64,000 bases of DNA from Siphonodentalium dalli (lineage: Eukaryota > Mollusca > Scaphopoda > Gadilida > Siphonodentaliidae): contig CP136063.1 in assembly GCA_032622095.1 (NCBI GenBank), forward strand, positions 280,543,426 through 280,607,425, written 5' to 3'. Both the position numbers and the translations under genes were made by a program. The notes under the pieces were generated by a model that worked only from the letters and a program-made list of their open reading frames with translations, did not search any database and was not told the origin of the DNA. Position 1 is the first letter of the stretch. Each line of letters opens with the position of its first letter. Of the stretch, positions 34,789 to 44,775 are shown piece by piece.

Positions 34789-35393
34789 GGGAACGGGGAT
34801 GGAAGGTTGATTTATCAGAACTCGTCCCAATTATGAGTGACCAGGGAACGGGGATGGAAGGTTGATTTATCAGAACTCGTCCCAATTATGAGTGACCAGG
34901 GAACGGGGATGGAAGGTTGATTTATCAGAACTCGTCCCAATTATGAGTGACCAGGGAACGGGGATGGAAGGTTGATTTATCAGAACTCGTCCCAATTATG
35001 AGTGACCAGGGAACGGGGATGGAAGGTTGATTTATCAGAACTTGTCCCAATTATGAGTGACCAGGGAACGGGGATGGAAGGTTGATTTATCAGAACTCGT
35101 CCCAATTATGAGTGACCAGGGAACGGGGATGGAAGGTTGATTTATCAGAACTCGTCCCAATTATGAGTGACCAGGGAACGGGGATGGAAGGTTGATTTAT
35201 CAGAACTCGTCCCAATTATGAGTGACCAGGGAACGGGGATGGAAGGTTGATTTATCAGAACTCGTCCCAATTATGAGTGACCAGGGAACGGGGATGGAAG
35301 GTTGATTTATCAGAACTCGTCCCAATTATGAGTGACCAGGGAACGGGGATGGAAGGTTGATTTATCAGAACTCGTCCCAATTATGAGTGACCA
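34789..35393 (+). repeat. 55-bp minisatellite, exactly 11 units, derived from coding sequence
   Basis: Each unit begins GGGAACGGGGATGGAAGGTT and ends AATTATGAGTGACCA. The span is 605 bp, or 11 x 55. Almost all units look identical; one C-to-T change is seen (CTTGTCCCAA at about 35,041). In the pseudogene frame a single unit encodes WERGWKVDLSELVPIMSDQ with its left neighbour bases. Since 55 is not a multiple of three, the expansion destroyed the frame. Confidence 0.95.
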
Positions 35394-35699
35394 GGATGCA
35401 GCACATTGTGGACTTATGAAGTTCATTCGTTGTAAATGCAAGTTGCGTCCTAGAATCCATTTTGCAGTAACTTTTGTTTATGTCGCAAACATTGACTAAA
35501 ATGTGATGTTGTATGTTGAGATTGTCGCGGAGAAGGCTGCAGAAGAAACTCAAAGGAAATTAGACTGTCTTGACATTGCTGAAGATGATAACTGAGTACA
35601 TTACGGTTTCTTGTATGTTGTTCAAATTGTTTGGCAGATACTAAGTGTGGCTATTGGACATGTTAATGGAAGATTTGTCTAAAAGAGACATAAGCTTGA

Positions 35700-36389
35700 A
35701 ATTTTCAAATTTTCGAAATTCGGCTGCCATATTGGCATCCATCACAGTTGGTAACCACATTATATTTATGTATCGTCTGTCCCATGTTTAAGTCAATATA
35801 GCTTTCGTTTTGACTGGATAGTTTCCATATAAACCGGAGTTCGCGTGCTAATAGGCACCGACTCGAAATATCACCCTTTGGCCGCCATCTTGGACGCCAT
35901 ATTGTATCCTGACTGCTTGTACTATTTGTTTGTGAATTTTGGATATGTTGGTCTTGGTTCCTTTCTGCATCAAATAATATCAAAACTAAATGTATTGAAA
36001 TGAGAGATATCAATATTAATATATATTTGTATAAGAAATATTTTCATATACACTTGAAAATCATAATTTCCTCGAATTCGGCGGCAATAGTGATAGGCAT
36101 CTGCCCCAGAGGCAACGAGTTTATCGCTACGTATGTTCTAACTTGTGTTACTGTCAATGTGGAATATGTTTTGGTGCGAAATATTCCATATTTACCGAGG
36201 TTTCGTATGTTATTGGGCACTAATGGGAAATTTACTTATTGTGTCGGCCATATTGGACGCCATCTTGGATCCTGAATTTTCCCATGAGCGGATTTTTGCG
36301 GATTTTGGATATGCTGTTCCTGGTGATTTTCCGCGTCGAATGACACCATAATCAGCTTGTATCCAATTTCTTCCGGGTTCAACTCTCCC
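35700..36389. repeat. ~360-bp diverged direct repeat, two units
   Basis: The first unit runs from TCGAAATTCGGCTGCCATAT, GTTTCCATATAAACCGGAGT and GCCGCCATCTTGGACGCCAT to GAATTTTGGATATGTTGGTC. The second repeats the order from TCGAATTCGGCGGCAATAGT to GGATTTTGGATATGCTGTTC. Both are non-coding. Confidence 0.65.
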
Positions 36390-37019
36390 CACTGTCTGGA
36401 ATCAGTACGGCTGACTCGTGTTTAGACGTTTCCGGTTTCGTCGGATCTCGAATTGTTGTTGTCGCGGTAGGCATACTTTTTTGCTTAATAAATACATTAT
36501 GCGCGGATTTTTGGATTGACAATGTAGTCAGTTGTTGTTTCTGTATTATTTTGTTTCTATGTACACTGAAAGTCGCTCGCAAAATGATTTCATACGACGA
36601 TACGATCGTGGTTTATGCCAAGTAAAAAGTGAAAAAAAGAAAAAATCGAGAAAAATAAATCATCTAGGATTGTATTTACAATGTTTCAGCAAAGCAAATC
36701 AACAAATAAAACATCCATCGCGAACTAGGAACCTTCTCTGACACATACGAAGTTTCACTTGTCTTTAATATACATTTTTCGTGATATAGTGACTGTTTTT
36801 CAACAGGTGGTGTTGTTAAAAATCGTACGGTTTAGATGTCAACGATTGTGATTGTGTGTACGGTTTATCTCAGAATCGTGTGGATAAATACTAACCTAAT
36901 TTTCTTTTAAAATCGTTCTCTGGGATATACCACGTGATGTTGGATAAATAATAAATGTGACAAATCTAAATTTAATTGTTTTGTTCGTGATTTGGACTCC
37001 GGCAACAATAAAATTGCTT

Positions 37020-37500
37020 ATCTACTACATAATTATATATGTATAATTATGTAGGCCTATCTCAAGACTCGTCCACGTATCTGTGTAAAGCGTGCATGCG
37101 TAAGGGTGCGTATGGTTGATGGGTCTATACGCATTACGCACGGTGTCAAGACCGTTCAGACATGAATTAACTATCCGCTTGACTATTTATATAACATCTT
37201 CCTTATTTGTGCAATTTGTTTAATGGGTGAAAGAATAAAGTATTTGATTGTTTGACAAAATCATGACGCACTTGACAGACATCGTCTGTAGTTTAAACAT
37301 ATTGTATTTGCTCTAAATAGTACATTAATATAAAATACATGTAATACATAATTTATATAGGCTATTTTAAAGGGATCGGAGGACAAGTGCTAACCACTTA
37401 GATGATCCCTCCGTATATAGACCCATCGATCAGCCATTATATACGCACCCTTACGTGTACACGCATGCATTACGCAGGTCTGTGGACGAGCCTTGGCTGG
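37020..37500. repeat. nested inverted-repeat element and AT palindrome
   Basis: At 37,020-37,052 CTACATAATTATA pairs with TATAATTATGTAG. Next, ACTCGTCCACGTATCTG...GTAAGGGTGCGTAT...GATGGGTCTATA (37,068-37,126) matches the inverse of 37,415-37,490 over about 65 bases with small indels. The size (~440 bp) fits a MITE inside the larger element. Confidence 0.6.
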
Positions 37501-38064
37501 GCGACCAATAGTTGATTATTATGATTTTTATCTTCGGTATGTTTACGAGTATAGTGTTCTCTCCATCCTTACGGTCGTATCTGACCACTATAGGGGTCCA
37601 ATACAAAGCCGAAAATGTTAAAATGCTGCATGTTTAAATTTACTATACACGTTAAAAAATATCTTGAACACTAAAACTATATATCAGACCATGCAATTGT
37701 TTTCAAATATGAATTGAACTCATTATTTAATTGTCTACGTTTTGTATTCTACTAGACAAAAATAGCCTATTGTATGGTCCTTGGTCCTGTCGTGGCTTTG
37801 CGGATTAAGAGAACACTATATCGTGCAGTTTATGTTTTATCTTTTTACAGTTTTGTTTCATGTTTTCGGATTTTCGGTCCACGCATGTTCTGTTTGTTTT
37901 CGTTTTGTTCACAGGTAAGAAAAATCTATTATTGATTATTTGTGGTTGCCACAAACGCGCACACAGAATAAATAAATACATAAATAGACAAGACTCTGAC
38001 TATAAATATGCTAAAATATAGTGAACAGTTGAGTTTTCACAGACTGTATATACTTGCACTGAAC

Positions 38065-38065
<1 letters not shown>

Positions 38066-38134
<69 letters not shown>

Positions 38135-38143
38135 ATGTGTATG

Positions 38144-38223
<80 letters not shown>

Positions 38224-38242
38224 CACACACACACACACACAT
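38066..38242. repeat. compound (TA)n/(TG)n microsatellite
   Basis: Long TA run, then (GT)n, a second long TA run, and (CA)n at 38,224-38,241. The order TA-TG-TA-CA is nearly self-complementary, so it can fold into a large hairpin. Open frames here encode only Tyr/Ile/Cys/Val repeats and are not genes. Confidence 0.95.
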
Positions 38243-39044
38243 TCCAAAATTCGCTATTAAGGCGACCGCTTCACGCAAAACAATATTGACGAAAGTTTGG
38301 AATTGTCTACCTGATTTCACAATATTTATTCTATCGGTCCCTTAATCGTGCGGAATAACCATGAACACGTGGTTACGGTCACATTCCCTGTGCGGAATAT
38401 CACAGCAACAACGAGTTCACAATAGCATGCATTGTGGAAAACAAACATTCATTTGTTATATATATGAATTTTAACTCATAAACTTAAAAATGACAGGTTT
38501 TCTGTAAAATATACGCCAAAGAACTGACAGAAACCCAATAAACAGTACGTCTGAACCGTACACAACTAGGACATGAAATGCTGATCAACCGTACACTAGC
38601 TGCATTCTAAACCGTACACAAAAATTCGTCGATGACCATCCAAAATATACTTTTTTCTACTATACAACACACCCGAATGGACAAATGGTTACGGATTATT
38701 GTTTGATAAACATTACGAATTATATATGACCTGCAAGATTATAATTTTAAAAGGATAAAACACTTGTAAAACGGATTTGAAAGCGAATTTTTGCACAAAA
38801 ATATACAAAATTCTCGATTCAATTGTGCTATAATCTAACAAAGTATGACATTATATAACTCTGGTTAGTTTCCTGTGCACTGTTAACATATCCTGAACAT
38901 ATCCGACCAAGATTCCATTATGGTACGACAGTCTGAACATCTAAAATCAAGCAATTTAGTCGGTTGTATACCGTCGAGTTTCTGTCTTTGCGACCAAACC
39001 GGAAACGTCTAAACATGAGTCAGCCGTACTGATTCCAGACAGTG

Positions 39045-39642
39045 TCCCACGACCACACTAATATGTATATGTCATCATCTCGGATTGCCTGAAGAAAATA
39101 ACTATGCCTCGTTGGTAGATGGAAATTCCCTATTAAAAACCATTAACGATTCGTATACTAACGTGAAGTATTTTGACGGATGTAACCGGTTAACAGCAAT
39201 TGTGATTGATATTGCATCATTTTTACTCACGCAACAATCACTGAAAACTCCCCATCACTGTCATCATATCACGACTCCATCTGAAAACTCCCCACCACTG
39301 TCATCATATCACGACTCCATCTGTCCAATCATTGAAAACTCTTCACCACTGTCATGATATCACGACTCCATCTGACTCTGCATTGTCTTCTATTTTCTCC
39401 TTCCCCTCTTTTTCTCTATTTTCTCTCTATCTGCCTCCTGCTATCCCCAACACTATCTTCTTCCTTTTTTCCATCCCTAACTCAAATTCTCTTATATATA
39501 TCCAATTGTCCGAAAACCATTATATCCAACCATTCCCGTCTGAACTATACCCCTCCCTCACTTATTGGTGACGGTGTATTTAGCCAAATAGGAGACGACT
39601 TCACATAAGACCCCAGGCTTGTTGTCTTATCCTCGTTTCCTT
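39045..39642. repeat. non-coding; ~40-55-bp tandem repeat at 39,238-39,372
   Basis: ATCATATCACGACTCCATCT preceded by CACTGTC occurs three times between 39,260 and 39,372, separated by variants of GAAAACTCCCCACCAC. A pyrimidine-rich stretch (39,385-39,480) follows. Confidence 0.6.
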
Positions 39643-39649
39643 ATACTAA

Positions 39650-39731
39650 CCCTTATAGAGCCCCACATAGACTGGAGCAGACGACACTCTGCAGTGCATG
39701 CTTCCATCTGTGTGAGGCTCCCTGTGGGATA
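39650..39731. repeat. ~80-bp quasi-palindromic repeat, copy 2
   Basis: Near-identical to 3232-3314 (GAGCCCCACATAGACTGGAG through GAGGCTCCCTGTGGGATAAA), about 36 kb away. Confidence 0.7.
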
Positions 39732-39742
39732 AATCTCTTAAT

Positions 39743-39900
39743 TAACCCTTTACCCAACAAACCGGCCAAAACCGGCCAAATAAAGCTTCAACAGCCTAAA
39801 ATATCTTCGGTCTGTCTCAATAGAACCATACAAATATGGATATCATTGGAACCGGCTCCTTGACCACATTGTGATAGTTACAGTTATGCCCTGTGCCAAT
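39743..39900. mobile_element. truncated TTAA piggyBac-like MITE
   Basis: Begins TTAACCCTTTACCCAACA and follows the 28,220 copy through GCTTCAACAGCCTAAAATAT to CCCTGTGCCAATG. It breaks off at the first bases of the 67-bp palindrome. The loss exactly at the hairpin suggests deletion by hairpin processing or replication slippage. Confidence 0.8.
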
Positions 39901-39904
39901 GTGT

Positions 39905-40790
39905 CATCTGTATATATTATGTTATTTGTTTGGATTTGGAAATAAAAAGTATTTGATCATATATACCCGATTTCCTTTCATCAGTTATGCGCCAAACTAT
40001 TGGGTAAATGATGTATGTGTATTTATTTCGGTATTTTTTTTCTTACATTTACATGCATTGTAATGCATAATATTTATGAAAAAAATCATTAGAAACAATT
40101 AAAAATTCTTGGTGTTTATTGTTCAGATAGATTCAATACCAAACACAATGAACATAACACTATGGTTTATTTGATAATCATCTATTGAAATCCCGATGAG
40201 GATTAAATACAGCTTAAACTCCATGAATGCAGTAAATGACATACCAGCTAAATAGGTCTACCGATGTGCATCACACTTGCTCTGTTCAGTTAATTAGATC
40301 TATTGTCCCAGTGTTACTATACATCCTTTGTCTACAGCAGTCACAATAGAATCCATCCTCTTTATTCATATTAGAACCTTTCACTGTCATTCGCATGTGT
40401 TATTGCTGTTATTGTTTTTTTTTTTGCGCGTGTGTTGTATTCATGTAGTCATCTGATTATAACAAAATAGCAAGTTCTGGTATGTTCTATGTGACCTTAT
40501 TTTTTCCACATATAACCATTCACAATGAAACATACGAGAACGTTGACAGTACTATTAAAGTATTTTAAAAGTAATTAATCACATTGTCAAGAAATTATAA
40601 TTAATTACTTTCTGTTTTTGGGAGCAATTGTAATTGTAACTGTAGTTGTAGTTGTAATTGAGATTTTTGAAAGTAATTGTTGTTGTTTTTGTTGTTTGTG
40701 ACTTCCGCTTTTAACTATGTTGAATGAGAGCTAATTCATTACTTTGGGTAAGTAATTGAGGATATCCCTGTTCCCCACGGGGGACTCGCA
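39905..40790. other. no recognisable feature
   Basis: AT-rich non-coding DNA. Short GTAATTGTAACTGTAGTTGT-type runs at 40,625-40,700 are simple sequence. Confidence 0.45.
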
Positions 40791-40969
40791 TATATATACA
40801 CAGGACGACACGAGTGTGTAAAGTGTTTGTTGTTGTACGGCACGAGTGCGACCGCGGAAGGATAGACCGAGGGCGCAGACAAATGCCGTACCAACAAACC
40901 CATTTACACACTTATCGTTCTGTGTTTATTACACTTCACCGTCATAGAATCCGTGCATTAAAAATACAG

Positions 40970-41570
40970 GCTTACAGGGGTTATTTAGGCACAGACAGCC
41001 TGCGGGCTTGTTGTCATGGTTATTTAGGCACAGACATCCTGCGTGCTTACAGTGGTTATTTAGGCACAGACAGCATGCTGGCTTACATTGGTTATTTAGG
41101 CACAGACAGCCTGAGGGCTTACATGAGTTATTTAGGCACATACAGCCTGCGGGCTTACAGGGGTTACTTAGACACAGACAGCCTGTGGGCTTACATGGGT
41201 TATTTAGGCACAGACAGCATGCGGTCTTACAGGGGTTATTTAGGCACAGACAGCCTACGGGCTTACGGGGGTTATTTAGGCACAGACAGCCTGTGGGCTT
41301 GTTGTCATGGTTATTTAGGCACATATAGCCTGCGGGCTTGTTGTCAAGGTTATTTAGGCACAGACAGCCTGCGGGCTTGTTGTCGTGGTTATTTAGGCAC
41401 AGACAGCCTGCGGGCTTACAGGGGTTATTTAGGCATAGACAGCCTACGGGCTTACAGGGGTTATTTATGCACAGACAGCCTGCGGGCTTGTTGTCATGGT
41501 TATTTAGGCACAGACAGCCTGCGGGCTTATTGTCATGGTTATTTAGGCACAGACAGCCTACGGACTTGTT
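40970..41570 (+). repeat. 36/39-bp minisatellite, about 16 units, frame-preserving
   Basis: Unit GGTTATTTAGGCACAGACAG plus CCTGCGGGCTTACAGG, with a longer variant ending CTTGTTGTCATGG. All length changes are multiples of three, so open frames persist on both strands. The plus frame 40,814-41,608 reads GYLGTDSLRAYR repeats after a 55-residue non-repetitive lead. Translation in several frames at once is what a 3n-bp array gives by chance, so coding is not assumed. Confidence 0.85.
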
Positions 41571-42318
41571 TTGTCATGTGTTTTGTCGTGATGATGCTCT
41601 TATTTTAAAGTTCCGGTTTCATGGTTGACGTCAACAAGATGCGCATGGAAGCGTGTAATAAATAGAATGCACTGGAACAAGATCTTTAATGTTGGCCCAG
41701 TGCAGTCCTCGTCATGACAGGGTTAAGTACATAATGCTTGATGCTAATATGAGGCATGTCCTTTTTTAATTTGAGCCATGAATGTAGGTAATTCGCTTTA
41801 AATGGCGTAGCTCATTTGAACCTCCAAATTGTATCTCCGTAATTTAGAATAAGGGCATGCTATGACAATAGACACTATACGTACATATGGACCTAGAATT
41901 AGCTCTGATGTCTAAATATATATTATAGATTGGCAATTATACTGCACTGCTAACAAATTCAATTATATATGCATCATATATACATACATGTAGCACAGCA
42001 CAATTGGGATTTTCAGTTGTTCCTTTTTTATTGATATTAAATTATTCTAGTTTCTCTTTACAATACCCTAGTCATATACTGGTGACTACAAAGAGTATCG
42101 TATAGATACAGTTCATGAGAAATTTAATTTACTATATATTTTCGAAATCTTTTATCCATTCATGACGTTCGTTTATAGATGATCATATTTTGATACTCAC
42201 ATAGAGGAGAAAAATATCTAACTTGGCACATACTAATTGACATATACATGTAGCCATGATGTAGGCTCCCAAAATGAAATAATTTCTGATTCATAAGTAA
42301 CACAATGAGGAGATGACT
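41571..42318. other. no recognisable feature
   Basis: AT-rich non-coding sequence. Confidence 0.4.
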
Positions 42319-42569
42319 TTAACCCTTTGAGTGCCAGGGGCCGATCTCATCGGCCCTAAACCTACAAAATAAGTCTGTTAAAGAATATAAGAATAAATTA
42401 TTAAAATTGTAAAAAATTGTAAAAAAAAAGAAGAAAAAAAAAAGGTTAGGCCAATGCATTCTCTTTATATATGCGAGGTGACATATGGTCGACTCGCATA
42501 TATAAGAGAATGCATTGGCACAGGGTATATGGGTTGATACAAAAATCGACCTGGCACTCAAAGGGTTAA
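42319..42569. mobile_element. 251-bp TTAA piggyBac-like MITE, 'GTGCCAGG' subfamily, short form
   Basis: TTAACCCTTTGAGTGCCAGG at the left and CCTGGCACTCAAAGGGTTAA at the right. One 67-bp palindrome (42,451-42,518) carries a single-T insertion. It is an inverted and shorter relative of 594-1071. Confidence 0.88.
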
Positions 42570-43139
42570 AACGCACACTGCTTGTTGTCAGATCCACCAT
42601 AACTCACAATTGAAAAACTCACACAAAAATTGTAATTATACATATTCTCATAATGTAATTATTATATATTCATGTATATGTGAGAGCTAGAATAAATATT
42701 GTTTACACTAAGTGCATAATTATACTGATCTACATTTTTTTCATAAACTCTTTAAAAAACTTGAATGTTTTGCATAAGAGTTATTCAAACGCTCTTTAAT
42801 TTTATTATATCAAGAATATAACGCTCTTTGTTGCCCCGTGCTGAAGATTTTTCTAAATTATATGACAGAATAAGTCTTTATGTGGCATATGAAGTCCGTA
42901 TAAAATGTTTAAGTTATTTGTCGGCTTATTTCTTATCACCGGAACTAAACCGCCGCGAATGAAAGGAAAAACAGACAGAAATAAAAGGAGCACTCAATTA
43001 TCGAATCCTCGTGTATTTCTTTCCCGAGCCATCAATATAGAGTGTTATACATGAACTGTCATAACATAGAGGCAACCCTATTATTCCGCCCAGATTCGAA
43101 ACATCTGTGTATTAGAAAGCTGCAAATAATTTTATCACT
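42570..43139. other. AT-rich; two AACGCTCTTT units at 42,790-42,840
   Basis: AACGCTCTTTAATTTTATTA and AACGCTCTTTGTTGCC are inverse copies of the 39-bp minisatellite unit at 46,745-47,340. They mark the outer part of an inverted pair. Confidence 0.5.
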
Positions 43140-43262
43140 TAAGCCTTGAACCACTGTGTAGGAACTGTTACATCGGAAGTCGTTCTATCGCCGGTTTGTG
43201 ATGGTTATTGACTGATTTGTGACGGTTCTTGCTGATCGAAATTATACATTTTCACGACTTTT
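43140..43262. repeat. inverted partner of 46,590-46,712
   Basis: TGTGTAGGAACTGTTACATC, GTTCTATCGCCGGT and GTGATGGT match the reverse complement of 46,600-46,705 with few differences. Together with the AACGCTCTTT units outside, this marks an older ~600-bp element present in both orientations. Confidence 0.75.
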
Positions 43263-43808
43263 TGACAGTTAAAACGCAATTTTGAGGCATCTAGGTGATA
43301 ATTGGATTAGTTATTTTCGATCCTATCACAATCTGTGGCACCAATGAGCGTGTTAATAACGAAACTTTCATTGTGCGAGTCATAACAACGACAAAAACCG
43401 CGAATTTTGATAATTGTTTGGGGTTCTCTCTTGATCGAGTCGGTTCTCTCCCATTTAATCGTTCTATACAGGTAAAACTATGGCTAATATTTGCCATGGT
43501 ACATGGTTCAAACTGCCAATTTTGTGAAAGTATACAAAGATAAACACAACAAACTATGCATTAAGTTGAAATTTGCACCACTTGTCATTAATTTCGATGA
43601 ATTACACTGCCTTTCTATGCTTATCCAATAAGTTGTGTTACGCCTATCAAAATTCACAAAGTCGCCAGCTAGTTTGAAAAATAACGCGTTTTGCAGGCCC
43701 GACATTTCCATGAGTCAACAGCCGGTTACAATAGTGAAATTCATTGCGCTGGACTTCGTAAAGCGTGAGCGTAGACGGGATATATAAAGTTATCTGTCTT
43801 GTATTTTA
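43263..43808. other. no recognisable feature
   Basis: Open frames of 65-82 codons on both strands have no domain. No repeats seen. Confidence 0.4.
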
Positions 43809-44232
43809 TCTATTATATATTTTGGAACTTCTAGCTGTCTGTATGTATGTATTTGTGTTATAGACTCGAAAAACTGCTCGACCGATCCGACTCAAATTTG
43901 GTGTGTAGGCCTACTTTGATCCGGGGAACAATATGGGCGGGTCCAATTTCATGTGCGTCCGTGTCCTTGACCTTGACCTCGATCATATACGCTCATATAA
44001 GCATGTTTCTGGACCTCGACCGATCCGACTCAAAATTGGTATAATGTAGGCCTACTTTGATCCCGGGAACAATATGGGTGGGTCCAATTTCACGTGCGAC
44101 CACGTCCTTGACCTTGACCATATTCGCTCATATAGGCATGTTTCCGGGCCGATCGAACAATAGTTTGCCCAGGCGGAGACGATCACAAAAAATCCCTAAA
44201 TAGCCCGGACGAAGAGCGGGCACATCGGCTAG
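43809..44232 (+). mobile_element. 424-bp non-autonomous Helitron-like element (H4)
   Basis: Starts TCTATTATATATTTTGGAAC after an A and ends CGGCTAG before a T, the A^T insertion and 5'-TC/CTRR-3' ends of Helitrons. A small hairpin (CCCG ... CGGG) lies just upstream of the end. Two internal direct repeats contain CTCGACCGATCCGACTCAAA and GGAACAATATGGG(C/T)GGG. No Rep/helicase is encoded. The termini match the tandem elements at 49,480-51,231. Confidence 0.8.
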
Positions 44233-44481
44233 TGTTGTCTATTTTCGTAGACGTATTTTACTCAACAAAAAGCCAAAAATAAGACGTTAAAAGTTCGTTG
44301 ACACCCATACAATGTTCTGATTACGCAGTTTATGAAGTTTATGTCGGGCATCCGTTTGCTGGATGCTGCTTATCTAGGTTAAATTCTAGAATTCTAGAAT
44401 ATGCAGCTATTAAAGCATATACAAGCACGATAATCATATTTTAGATTGACTAGGGATCTCTGATTTTTTAATAGAAGATAT

Positions 44482-44775
44482 AAAAAAGCAAAGAATCCTA
44501 CAGTTACGAATATTATTATATGGATGTTATTAAACCTTTGGTTACTAAATGCGCTGTAATGAGAATTGACTTGAATCCTATTTGTAGGAATGCTTAGCTA
44601 TTAAGTTCAACAAGCAGTAACATATAAAAAAAGAGAAAAGAATCATGCAGTTACAAATATTATTATATGGATGTTAATCCTTTGGTGACTAAATGTGCTA
44701 TAAAGAGCGGAGACTTGGACCCTATTGATTCATTTGTAGGAATGCTCAGCTTTTAAATTCAACATGCAGTAACAG
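44482..44775. repeat. ~147-bp tandem duplication
   Basis: Two diverged units share AATATTATTATATGGATGTT, TTTGTAGGAATGCT and CAGTAACA in order (44,482-44,625 and 44,628-44,775). Confidence 0.7.

Larger units (their letters stand above)
29245..35600 (+). pseudogene. PIN/XPG-like uncharacterised multicopy protein, heavily interrupted
   Basis: Pieces in order are as follows. 29,245-29,360: TAVIDGEALLQRVMW and EVANRYIK. 33,785-34,200: YVRTKFGVGCILFDDY, KDHEHRRRSG and STGDADTLIVAS, then ADEIKIVVILMNQW and DVYFFSEAR. 34,200-34,330 in another frame: LRYEKLAKS, a TGA, IHYAKFMEMVSSSK and SPTERAAYF. 34,723-34,788 plus repeat unit 1: MIWKDL, WERGWKVDLSEL and VPIMSDQ. 35,394-35,475: MKFIRCKCKL. From memory, this block order matches a large uncharacterised family in bivalves and cnidarians with acidic motifs like PIN/XPG nucleases (GDADT, ADDTD, SGCDT). 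Here the second motif is ADEIK and the third is deleted. Damage: a 4.42-kb TTAA element, a 383-bp element, eleven 55-bp repeats, in-frame TGAs and a central deletion. A splice-acceptor-like TTCTGTCCAG precedes the first piece. Confidence 0.75.
36390..39044. mobile_element. 2.66-kb Chapaev/CACTA-like TIR element
   Basis: Inverted ends of about 53 bp begin CACTGTCTGGAATCAGTACG and continue GCTGACTC(G/A)TGTTTAGACG with two mismatches. They are bordered by a 4-bp duplication, TCCC (36,386-36,389 and 39,045-39,048). CAC(A/T)G ends and 4-bp TSDs are described for Chapaev elements. No transposase frame was found, so it is probably non-autonomous. The interior holds another inverted-repeat element (37,055-37,500) and the microsatellites at 38,066. 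Confidence 0.65.

Noticed and set aside
38000-38345. Overlapping open frames of 67-106 codons on both strands
   Set aside because: They translate TA/TG microsatellite into Tyr-Ile-Val-Cys repeats; absence of stops follows from the dinucleotide composition.
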